From Bilabrum cf. latius (Eukaryota; Bigyra: Bicosoecida; Bigyra; Bicosoecida): 64,000 nt of DNA. Below the pieces are notes generated by a model. That model was given only the letters and a program-made list of their open reading frames with translations. It had not been told where the DNA came from and did not search any database. The stretch lies in the NCBI GenBank assembly GCA_965178125.1, contig OZ237752.1, forward strand, positions 806,001 to 870,000, written 5' to 3'. How positions within the stretch are numbered: position 1 is the first letter of the stretch; every line of letters starts with the position of its first letter. Below, one piece after another: positions 25,201 through 34,700 of this stretch. The position numbers were made by a program, and so were the translations under genes.

Positions 25201-25675
25201 CCGAGGGCTGCGAGAAGGCGTCGGCGTCAGCAAATGGCGAAACATATTCTCCACTTGCAGTTGGCCCAATCTAGCCCCGTTGTACGGCGGAGGCACCATT
25301 CGCACCTTGGCCAAGGAGGCCACGGGAGTCTTCACTTGCACTCCCTTTCCCCTCGCCAGACGATGGACAAAGGCAATTCCCAAAAACTGACACCCACACG
25401 TAGACCAGAGGTAAGAGCACGCCTCCTAAGGCGCCTACGATAACAAATGCCACGATGCTGCTGCACCAGTGCATGAGAATAGTCAAACTAGCTCCCATGC
25501 AGCTGAGAGCGGCAATCGATACAATAGCTGCACCAACATGCACGTATCGCTCTACAAATACTGGTAAGCAGCAGCAAGTTCCACTAGCATACCGCTCTGT
25601 GGTAGCCATGCTTGGGTGTTCACGCCAAGAGTGCTGTTTGTGTGGCGGGCAGGCGCAGGTGCGGCTTTGTTCCAT
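22202..25675 (-). CDS. Membrane-anchored penicillin-acylase-family Ntn hydrolase
   Basis: Penicillin acylases are N-terminal-nucleophile amidases made as one chain that self-cleaves before a Ser. Here the cleavage site is clear: Gly-Ala followed by SNGWVIGG, with the nucleophile Ser codon at 23911-23909 (about residue 589), then GKPILCNDPHL. The oxyanion Asn region (VTANNRITPP) lies at about 23.1 kb, and the alpha-chain motifs (HDAAFALGINHASMRLWQLE) at about 24.8 kb. Upstream are two hydrophobic segments at 25.55-25.38 kb and one at about 25.05-24.97 kb, so the enzyme is probably membrane-bound with the catalytic part luminal or extracellular. TAGs at 25271, 24221, 23456 and 23012 are crossed in frame; the domain continues through each. 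I take ATG 25675 (1157 residues); ATG 25609 is an alternative. The natural substrate is unknown; family members hydrolyse amides such as beta-lactams or acyl-homoserine lactones. Confidence 0.85.
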
Positions 25676-25765
25676 CAGCTTGGCGCCGCGCAATAGCGGA
25701 GCGGAACATGGGGCGCCGGTATTCGAGACATCTCTTTGGTACCGTTTTTCTGACGATTCAATGAA
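25676..25765. promoter_or_regulatory. 90-bp bidirectional promoter region
   Basis: The starts of the penicillin-acylase-family gene (25675, minus) and the ATP-grasp gene (25766, plus) are 90 bp apart, so they probably share regulatory DNA and may be co-regulated. Confidence 0.5.
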
Positions 25766-27820
25766 ATGAAGTACACGCAAAGGCTACCTAAATTGAGTGT
25801 TTTATATAGCGTATTTCGAAGCACCCGGGAAACTTCGTTTCCGAGGCCGCCGAAGCCTGGGGGGTACAGGGACTCCAGCGAGGATCTTTCGGGGGCTTGG
25901 TCGAAGCTTTGCTGGGACCACAGCGATAGATCAGTATGTTCGAGCGATAAGTTGGATTCAATTAGTGCTATAGACAAAGATAGCATACTCTGGGCAAACA
26001 CCCCGCTGGCAACGGACCACCCACTGTAGCTTTCTGACGGGAAAGCATGTGTCATCGGGCACCCTCCAGAGTCGCACGAGCTACTTGATAACAAGGGCGC
26101 AACGTCGTGCTTGCTTCGGTAGCAGCATAGTCGGTTTGTCAGTGGATCTCTTCTGTGGGCAAGCGAGTCTGGCCTGAATCGAGCAATTGCGGCGGCAGCG
26201 CCCACACGAGAGGCAAACTTGGGCTACTTGGACACGCACGCAGTTCTAGGACCAACAGTGCAATGTGGCGTTCTTCCTATTGAGTCCAAAGACGATTCCA
26301 GCGCAGTCGCAGCATGCTTGAGAAAGTGGAACATCGAGCTGCCGGTCGTTGGGAAGCCGGTCGCTGGTAGGGGGAGCGAGGGGGTCGCGGTGCTCGAGAC
26401 TGAGGAACAACTGGCGGATCACTGCAGACGCATTGCGTCCACCATGCTTAATGCACCTAATACTGGCAGCGATTCCAGCGATAATCGCGCTCTCAGGTAC
26501 GGCGAGGCGATCCTGGTAGAGCAGATGCTCCCTGGGCAGGAATTGACTATCGCGGTGATGCCGCCGGGTCTATACTGGCTTCCTTGGCCACAGCTTACAC
26601 CTCGCACATCCCAAAGCATGGAAAGTGTAGACAATAACCATGGCGATCCAAGGACACTGCGCTCAGCAGCTTGGACGGACTAGTGGTGGTGGATGCACCC
26701 CGCGTCGCAGGCGGCAGTGCAACCCCACCAGCACACAGAGGTTCTTGCGGGGCTCTCGGCGAGAGCATACGCGGAAGCGCTTCAAGCAGTGCAAGCTGCC
26801 ACAAGCGAGACCGCAGGGGTGCGCGCAGTCATGGATGCCATCAATAGAGACGAGCAACGCATCAAGGCAGGGCATGGCGGGAGTGTCGAGCTGTTTGGCA
26901 CAGCAGCAGACGCAGCCGCTGCACTCTAGAGTGTATCTTTCTGGGGCGAACAAGCCACGGGGCTGACCACTTTAGCTGCGTTCTTGCGCGGGCAAGATCC
27001 CAGATGGAGTGCGCAACAGCATGAAGTCACACGAGAACAACCTGTGGAAAGAGGAGCAAGTGGCGGCATCGGGCACGGGCTCGCGCTCGTTTCTTTGAGC
27101 CGGCATTGGGCACTGCCACCAATCTTGAGGGGCGGACCGGCTGTAGTCACATCCGGGGAACAACCGCGCGGCTGCGATGACACTTTTCGGGGCAGCGTCA
27201 TGCCGTACAATGGAACTGTCCCTGTAACAGCGAACTCGCGCAGCTTGACTGCAGCCGAGGCGGAGGACTGCATGATGGGCAACGATGGTACTGCTCAAGA
27301 GAACAGCGATTCATCAGGCTCTAGCTCGTATGATTGCCGTGCTGATGGTCCGGGAGGCTGGCTTGGCACGGCCATGCGCGATTGCGAAGATGTGGCACGG
27401 TTAGCGGGTGCAACCGCGCCGATTCGGATCGATTGCAGGGGCACAAGAGCTTCGACGAGCAGTGCAAAGGCTTCCCAGCCTGCAATCAGCAGTACGGCTG
27501 AATCAAATTGGCCGTACCCCACTGATCCACATGGTGGTGGCATGATTGGCCGGGCGTTCGTGGCAGAGGACCCCATCGCTTTGTTCGACGTGAACGCCAA
27601 GCCCAATGCGACGGGGCCTCGTGGTCAGATCGGGAGGGACGGACCCACTCCTGCGGGACTGCTAGCCATGGCAGCTGCCGCCCCTCCCATTGGCTGGACG
27701 TACGAGCAGTTCGTGCTCAACACTGCCATGCAGGCCCTGCCGATGGCTAGGCTGAACAGCATGGGCCCAGAGGAGCTCTACAGAGACGGGGTGGTCGATT
27801 CGTCGACAGGGCGCCACTAA
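25766..27820 (+). CDS. D-Ala-D-Ala-ligase-like ATP-grasp enzyme
   Basis: The frame runs from ATG 25766 to TAA 27818 (684 residues) across TAGs at 26027, 26120, 26681 and 26927. The central part has ATP-grasp features: a nucleotide-binding strand (LPVVGKPVAGRGSEGVAVL), then ILVEQMLPGQELTIAVMPPG. After an insertion come APIRIDCR and the metal and phosphate motif LFDVNAKPNATGP, followed by a ligase-like helix (GWTYEQFVLNTA). The motif order matches D-alanine-D-alanine ligase-type enzymes, which join two amino or hydroxy acids using ATP. The enzyme is larger than bacterial Ddl (about 300-360 residues) because of Ser/Gly-rich insertions. It sits divergently beside another bacterial-type enzyme family, which may hint at a shared pathway or joint acquisition. 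The substrate is unknown. Confidence 0.75.
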
Positions 27821-28006
27821 CTGCAAGCGGGTCTTAAATAAGTGGGCACTCTACAAGACGGAAATAGGTGCATTGTATGGCGTTAGGTGGTCGAGAAACT
27901 TGCCAAGAATGGTAGAGCCAACGCATGTGGGCAGCATGCAGCAGCAGCAATTGTAGAGACGACTGGGACAAGGGAAAGATACACAATGCTATTGCCGCCA
28001 GCTACA

Positions 28007-29591
28007 TCACTTGCTCTCCTTGGCGGTCGTGACACCACGACTGCCATCCCCGCTCGATGGCTAATCTACCGTTCCGGATGCACTGCTGGCCGCGGCAGGG
28101 GCCTTGGTCTTCTTGGAGGGCTCAGCATCGATCCAGTACTTGCGCAGCACCCGGGCCGGAAGGGCCCGAACCAGTGCCTTCGGCCAGCTGCCGTGCTCCT
28201 GCGAGTAGTGTGGGGTTGAATTGAAAGAAGCTGACTGGGCGTGCGGAATTGGAAGGGTTTGTCGGGGTTTAGGCAGGAACGCGCGCAGTGGCCCTTGCAT
28301 CTCGATCCTCTTCTTGTTCTCCATATCGGATACAACCGTACTCACCCTGAACTCTGTGATTGCCAGAACCACATGGTCGATGTTGAGCACGACTCGCTTG
28401 TGCGCACCCGCTGATGGCCTCACGCCTCCTTTGCCAGCAGGCGCGGCAGGTCCCGCACCGATTGCATCTGATGCACCCTCCTTGTCATCGCCGTCTGAGG
28501 CAAACTCTAGCATGCGACCGTCGCCATCTGCTGCAGAGACAGAGCTCTTTATCGTTGGTTCCTTTGCTGCCTATTCACCAGAATATTCACCGGCTGCAGG
28601 CGAAGACCCAGACCCAGACCCAGACCCAGCCCTCCCCAGATTGGATGGGCCCAGCTTGGGTCCAAGCTCTCGCCTGGCTGCCTCCACTTCTGCGCTGCGA
28701 CCCGTGGCTGCCTCTACCGGGAGCCGCGCGTGCCGTACGCTTGCCTTGCTGGCCTCTTTGAGCGACATGCCCGGCCTCACGGTCTGGTCGATGATGCCTC
28801 CGATCACGTATAGCACCCCCTCCTCGAGCGACTCCAGCACGTTGGGGGAATCTGGAGATAGGTACACCACCTTGTCCTTGCCCCCCGCCCACATGTCTTC
28901 TGGTCGCTCGGGGCTCCACTGCAGCGGCCACTTGTCGATTTCCCACGTGTGGCCCACGCTCGCCTTGAGCTCGTCGTCCGCGCTCGTGATGTGGATGGGC
29001 AACGGGGTGGGCGACCTTCGCGCGATCGCGTATGAGTTGCTGATCTGCTTTCCGATGCTCGTGCGCCACTTGCTATGGCGCTAAGACGGCCGGTACCGAA
29101 GGTCTATGGCAAGGGCTGGGCCTTCCTTGCTATAGGAATCTCGCAATCGCTGGAGCCCCTCCGCGAGCCGTTCTCTCTTCGATCGTCGCTCGCCGGCCCA
29201 CTCGGCCTTCTCAGCTGCAAGTGTATAAATTGCAACATATTCACAAAATTATAAACATAGGACAATCCAGAGAATGAGGAGTTGCTTGCGCTGGGGTGCA
29301 TCGCTCATCGAACTAACACTTTGACATGGAGGCAAGCATTGCTGCCCTGTTGTCTTTCCTGTGCTATCGTTTCGCCATTTTGGACTCGTACTTCATACGA
29401 GCCATCTCTGCCTTTCGTTCCTCGCGCCGAACCGCCTTCGACTTCCTCATCAGCCGCCCGAGCTGCCTCCCGACCGGGGAAGACCTCCATTGCGAGTACG
29501 TTCGTGCTAGCCCAAAAGCCGTAACGACTGCTACGATACCGCCCATTGCAGCATATGGAATATATTTTCTTGTTTCGACTTGAGAAGACAT
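28007..29591 (-). CDS. TRMT10: Trm10-like tRNA (guanine-9 N1) methyltransferase with N-terminal membrane segment
   Basis: Trm10 enzymes methylate N1 of G9 (or A9) in tRNA with S-adenosylmethionine, using a SPOUT fold. The signature here is KVVYLSPDSPNVLESLEEGV followed by YVIGGIIDQTVRPGMSLKEA; the Asp in GGIIDQ matches the catalytic Asp of the family. Then come VRHARLPV and the SAM-loop strand RVVLNIDHVVLAITEF. The gene has one intron (29317-29215). Exon 1 starts at ATG 29591 and encodes a hydrophobic segment (YIPYAAMGGIVAVVTAFGLA) and a Lys/Arg-rich helix. Such an anchor is unusual for Trm10 and could be a mitochondrial or membrane targeting element. The total is 493 residues. TAGs at 29364, 29081, 28571 and 28061 are in frame. 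The TAG at 29081 aligns with a Met-preferring position, one of the few sites not obviously Gln. Confidence 0.82.
29215..29317 (-). other. Intron of the Trm10-like gene
   Basis: This is a 103-nt phase-1 intron with donor GTTAGT and an acceptor ending ACTTGCAG. Removing it joins the Lys-rich exon 1 to AEKAEWAGERRSK, upstream of the Trm10 domain. Confidence 0.75.
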
Positions 29592-29684
29592 TAATTCTCT
29601 GATATGCAGAGTTTGTGCTATGCGCGGAATCCGAATCGCCCAACTGCAACTGCGGCAACTCCATCGCATTGGTTCTAGCAATTT
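29592..29684. promoter_or_regulatory. 93-bp bidirectional promoter region
   Basis: The start codons of the Trm10-like gene (29591, minus) and the homocysteine methyltransferase (29685, plus) are 93 bp apart. Both use S-adenosylmethionine-linked chemistry, which makes co-regulation plausible but unproven. Confidence 0.45.
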
Positions 29685-31649
29685 ATGCAGGATGTAATCT
29701 CTATTCTCGATGGTGGTCTTGCATCCGAAATTGAAAATCAAGGGATAGATATCTCTGGGCATCTCTGGAGCGCTGAACCTCTTGCACAAGAGCCGGCAAT
29801 CGTTCGCAGAGCACATGCGAAGTTTGTGCGCCAAGGCGCCAATATACTGATATCGGCTTCGTATTAGGCCTCACGAATAGGACTCTCTGCGCTTGGGTAC
29901 GACTTAGGTGAGTCAGATGAGATTATCGGGAGAAGTGTCGATGTGGCCCGCAGCAGCAGCCGTGCTGCTTCGACCGTGCTAGTCGCTGCTTCTTTAGGCC
30001 CATATGGGGCCTGCTTAGCCGATGGAAGCGAGTATAGCGGTTCGTATGCAGCGAAAACGTTGCCACCGGTTCCATTCGATACGGTAACGTGCGGTGCTGT
30101 GCTTGCGCACGTTCACAAACACGATAGATCCAAGCATGCAGCCAGCGACCAGCGGGAATCAGTGGACAAGGTGGATTTATCAATGCGATCAGGTTTGGAG
30201 GATTTAGTAAAAGCAGCACTGCCAAAGCCACGCGCTCCAGCAGTAGGAGCTGGGCGAGAAAGTGAGACCGTGCGAGCGGCCGCTGCTGGCTCCAGCTCCA
30301 GTTCCAGCACCAGCCCCGTCGACGACGATGCCTCGGTTTTGTGGCTCAGAGACTTCCACGCCCCAAGGATCGCCGCACTCATCAGCAGGCACCCAGACCT
30401 GATAGCTGCTGAGACGATCCCTTGCATAGCAGAAGGGATCGCCATCTGCTCTCTATTGAAGGAAGCCAACGAGCGCGCGCTGGCCAATGCGAGCCGCTCG
30501 GATGAGTTGATCCCGGTCGAAGACGTGGCCGCATGTTGCAAAAAAGAAAGCAGAAAATCAGGCGACTACAGCGGTGCAGCTGCAGCAGCACGGTCTCGAG
30601 CGGCAGCACCGGTGCCTGGCTGGATCTCATTTCAGATCAAGAGCAGCACGCAGCTGGCCAGCGGAGAGTCGGTCGAGGACGCTGTGCGGCAGGTGATTGA
30701 AACAGCAGGGGCTCATCGTCGTAGCGTTATGGCTAAAAATGCCTGTCCTGTATCTGCAGGAGCAGTTGCTGCAACTAAACCCCCGGAAATACGCAGCGAC
30801 ACGGAGACGGAGACCTCCGGGTGCTTCCCGCTCGTTGGTGTAGGGGTGAACTGCTGCCACCCGGAACACGCTGTGGAAGCAGCGCACACAATCGCGAGAG
30901 TATTAGATGAATTTGAATGGAGCTACAGTGCGTTTCCAGGGCCCCGGCCTGGGACCTCGGGCTGTGGTCCAGGCGCAGGCAGTCCGGCAGATGCGGCGTC
31001 GTCCACTATTGACCAGCTTGGGGACCCGTCGGCGGCGAGAGGTGGCCCGCACTCTGGATCATAGCACCCTGCCAGTACCCGCAAGGATGCCTACACACCA
31101 ATACGAGAAGATGCGAGTCACCACTACATGAAGGGTGCATTAGATCGGTGGCATGCGCGTGTTCGAGCGGACCTGCTGGCCCTGCCAGTGTTTAGCAAGA
31201 ACAGTCTAGGGACGCGACAGGCAACACAAGGCTCAGGCCAACCTGTGGCGGCCCATATTAAGGAGTCCAGCCCAAAGGAATCAGTCCGTGAGGCAGCAGC
31301 CACGCGCCCAGAGAGACCTGCTATTGTGCTGTACCCAAATCGGGGTGAGGCTTGGGACGCGACCAAGGCTGAGTGGGTTGCTGTCTCACCACCAGAATCT
31401 GAAGGTGTCAGCAGGCCGGGCTTCCCAGCTGCAGCAACTCCTGGCACGAGCTAGTTCGTGAGCAGGATGATTGTCACTGCATAGCGCTTACATGAGGCCC
31501 ATAGCCAGGCTTTCGTACTGGGTGGTTGCTGCAGGGTATCGCCTGCATTGATCGGGGAACTGGCGGCGGCAGTTAGGGGCAGATCCAGCTCTGGCAAGCA
31601 AGGCACGGTTAGTAAATTAGTAGATCCCGAGGAGCTCCCGGCTGAATAA
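29685..31649 (+). CDS. HMT: Homocysteine S-methyltransferase
   Basis: The enzyme transfers a methyl group from S-methylmethionine or S-adenosylmethionine to homocysteine. Family landmarks in order: ILDGGLASEIENQGIDI, LWSAEPL, ILISASY followed by TAG then AS, ASLGPYGACLADGSEYSGSY, AAETIPCIAEG, VGVNCCHPEH and LGGCCRVSPALIG. The Cys in the NCC and GGCC motifs are the zinc ligands expected for this family. The frame from ATG 29685 to TAA 31647 gives 654 residues, about twice the usual length, owing to Ser/Ala-rich insertions after GSYA and before the C-terminal part. TAGs lie at 29865, 31062, 31452 and about 31482. The TAG at 29865-29867 falls exactly where bacterial and plant HMTs have Gln (ITASYQAT in E. 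coli), one of the best pieces of evidence that UAG means Gln. No intron is needed. Confidence 0.92.
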
Positions 31650-31753
31650 ACTATCGGACATTAGTATTTACAGGACTTTAGATGTCTTGAATAGTACACT
31701 CGGGCTGGAGATGTACGGGCTTGCATCAGTAAATGTGAATCAGTAAATGTTAT

Positions 31754-34700
31754 TCAATCCCACGGACCCTTCTATTTGCCGCGATACAGAGGTGTGATTC
31801 CCTCCGTGAGGCCACCTGACTCAGCCACGGCCTGCTCCGATGCATTTGCATGCCCGTGCACCGACGAGGCCATAGCCAGCGACCTCACCTTGCCCTGCCT
31901 GAATGCCTCTGCCAGCACTGCCGACACCTCCGCGTCCTTCTTGCTGGGACCGTCCTCAAGTGGGGCATCCAGGGCGCGCCGGCGCTGCCCGAGAGCACCT
32001 GGACTATCGTCTAGTTTTCTTTGCCGATGCTTCTTCTCTCGTTGCCTCCTCCTATCGCGCGATCTAGAAGCCGGTACATCCGACCGAATCGTGCCCTCCA
32101 ATGGATCATAGTCCGTGCACCCTTCCGCCGTACCCTCCTCCTCCTCGCCGCTCTGTTCTACCACCGCAGGAAGACCCCTCCCGCCGTAAGCAAGGCCTAA
32201 CGGAGGCAGGGACGGCAGACGGCCGGAGTCACCAGATGACCTGCCGCTGGATGCCATTGGTGTCAGTTTCCTTCCCCCCCCAGCACCTGTGTTGCTCCAA
32301 GCCGATACCGTCACCTGCTAGATAGCGCCCCTACCGGTCGATGCAAGCAGTGTGTCTTTCTCCTGACCAGCCATAGCTTTCAATGCACCAGACGGCTGGG
32401 GTGCCCTTGTAGATTCCGACACGGAGTCTTGGCTCCCACTTGAGCTCTTACCTGCCGGACGATGCTTCGAACTCCGCCCGATGTGCCGAATCACGCCAGT
32501 CTACCGATCCACCGAAACCAGAGAGGAGCTTGGATCTCCCCGGTTGGATGTTGATCCCCCGTACAAGGATTGCTCCAGCCGTTTGCGCCACTACTTTCTG
32601 CTCTCCTGCACGCTATTGCTGCTACCGTCGCGCTGAGCACGCGAAGAGCCTGAGGTGGTGCGAGACAGGCCACCAAGGGCCACTCCTACCTGTGGCTACC
32701 GGCCCTCACCACTGCCCTTCATCGAGTTACTTGGGTTAGCACCAGCTCCACTACTCGGCTCCTGCTTGTTTGGCTTAGAAGAATGCAGGAGAGCTCCTGC
32801 AGGTGCATGCTGCCGTCCAGCGGTGGCTCCCGTGCCAGGGCCAGGCAACTTGGAAGTGTCATCGCCAGTCGCGACGGTTGCATGCGATTCTTGCTCCTCT
32901 TCGTCCTCGCTGAAATCAGTCCCGGCCACGTACACGTCATTCATGTCCGGCGGCATGCCCCGCCAGCCCCCGATGCGGTCCTAAAGCGGGCTCAGCGGCA
33001 TGTTCGCGACAACCCCCCTTGCGTACCGAATGAAGTCCACGGCGGAGGCGCGATCCTCGAAGCAGTTATCCGTGTCGAGCGTCGTGGTGCACTGCCGTCT
33101 ATCCGCCAAGGGGGATTTCCTGGCATAAATGTTGTCCCAGTCTACCTTGGAGAAATAGGGGTGCCGCATCAGGTGCCTTGCTCCACCGCGAGCACCGTAC
33201 CGCCGCATCGGGTCGTGCTCAAGAAGTCCCACGATCAGGTCCAGGAGAAGCGGGTCCATCTGACGGGACAGTCGTTCCCAAGCAAGCCGTCCAGCTTTGG
33301 TCTACTGCAAGGCCTCTTTCGTGCTGGACGCCTGGATGGGCAGCATGCCGCAAGCAAGCTTGAAGGCGCACACGCCCAACGAGTACCAGTCGCTGCTGAA
33401 GCCTCTGAAGGGCTACCCTTTGATGATTTCAGGGGCAATATATGCCGGAGACCCCGCGAACCCTTTTGCCACCTCCTGCTTCAGCTCAAGGATGGGAGAG
33501 GCGCTCTGGGCGAGAGCCCGCTCGATGTCGCTGCGACGCGTGAGACCCTTGGCGGAGAAATGTTTCTCGATATTTGGAGGGATCGGGGCCGTCGCAGCCG
33601 TTTTGAGGTCGTCCGTTGACGAGTACTGGTCTGGATCGTACTCCTAACCTGGGCGGGCTCTGATGGCTCCTGAACCGTGAAGCTTCTACGCTTGTCCTAC
33701 TTTTCGAGACGTCGCGTTACCTTCAGATATGTTGGACAACCCAGCCACTGCCGGTTGCTCCATGCTCCCCGTGTCACTGAGAACTGGGGTATCATTAAAT
33801 ATTGGCTCTGGTAGCTTCATTGACTTAAGCTGCTTGACAGGCCTCAACAACGTCCCTGCAGTCGACTGGGTGCCTCCGGAGGCAGACAAAACAGAGACGG
33901 CGGGAGGCTGGGCGAGCAGCTTGACCGGCGCGGAGAGCTGCAGCGGGTTTGAACCTGCGGCACACTATGCGTTCAGACCCTGCCATCGGGCTGCCCTGGC
34001 AAACCCCCTGAGAACGACTTGCCTGTAAACCTCTTCCACTGGGGCCACAGGGTCCAGACAAATCGACCCAGGAGCCACTAGCCGGAGCACAGTCCGGATG
34101 CTGGCTCCCATCTCCGGGGCCAGGTTGTCTTTGAGGACCACAACTATCCTCGGGGCGACGAAGGGGAGGGCTGCCTGAAGAGTCGCGCATGGAATGCCCG
34201 TCGATGGCGACTAGAGATCTGCACCTGTGTTTTCGTCTTTATCGTTGGCGTCGGTGTCGACGTCCGATGGAGGGCTTTCTTGGCGGCCAGACTTACCATG
34301 AGCTTTCTCTAGACCACCCAAAGGTGCACATATCTCAGAGAGAGCCCGCTTGTACGAGTGCTACACGGATGCAGACAGAAGCACCAACAAACCCACGGTG
34401 CTTTCGACATCTTCAGCGTCGGTTATCATCACTGTATCAAAGTCAGGCCCGTCTGTCTCAATAGCACTGTGTAGCTGGCTTGTACTCCACACAAGCGATG
34501 GCGTGACACGTTGCTCTTGATCTAAGCACTGGAATACATCGGTGCTCTCTTTCAACCTAACACGTGCTTCCCGCGATGTCAGCGTCGGGAGAGCCACACG
34601 GGGCTTGTGCGCAAGCACTTTGAAGAAAGGGTTCTTAGACAGATCATTGCTGCCAATGTCATCCTGTACTTCCGATGCGTGAATTCTCCGGCGCGTTTGC

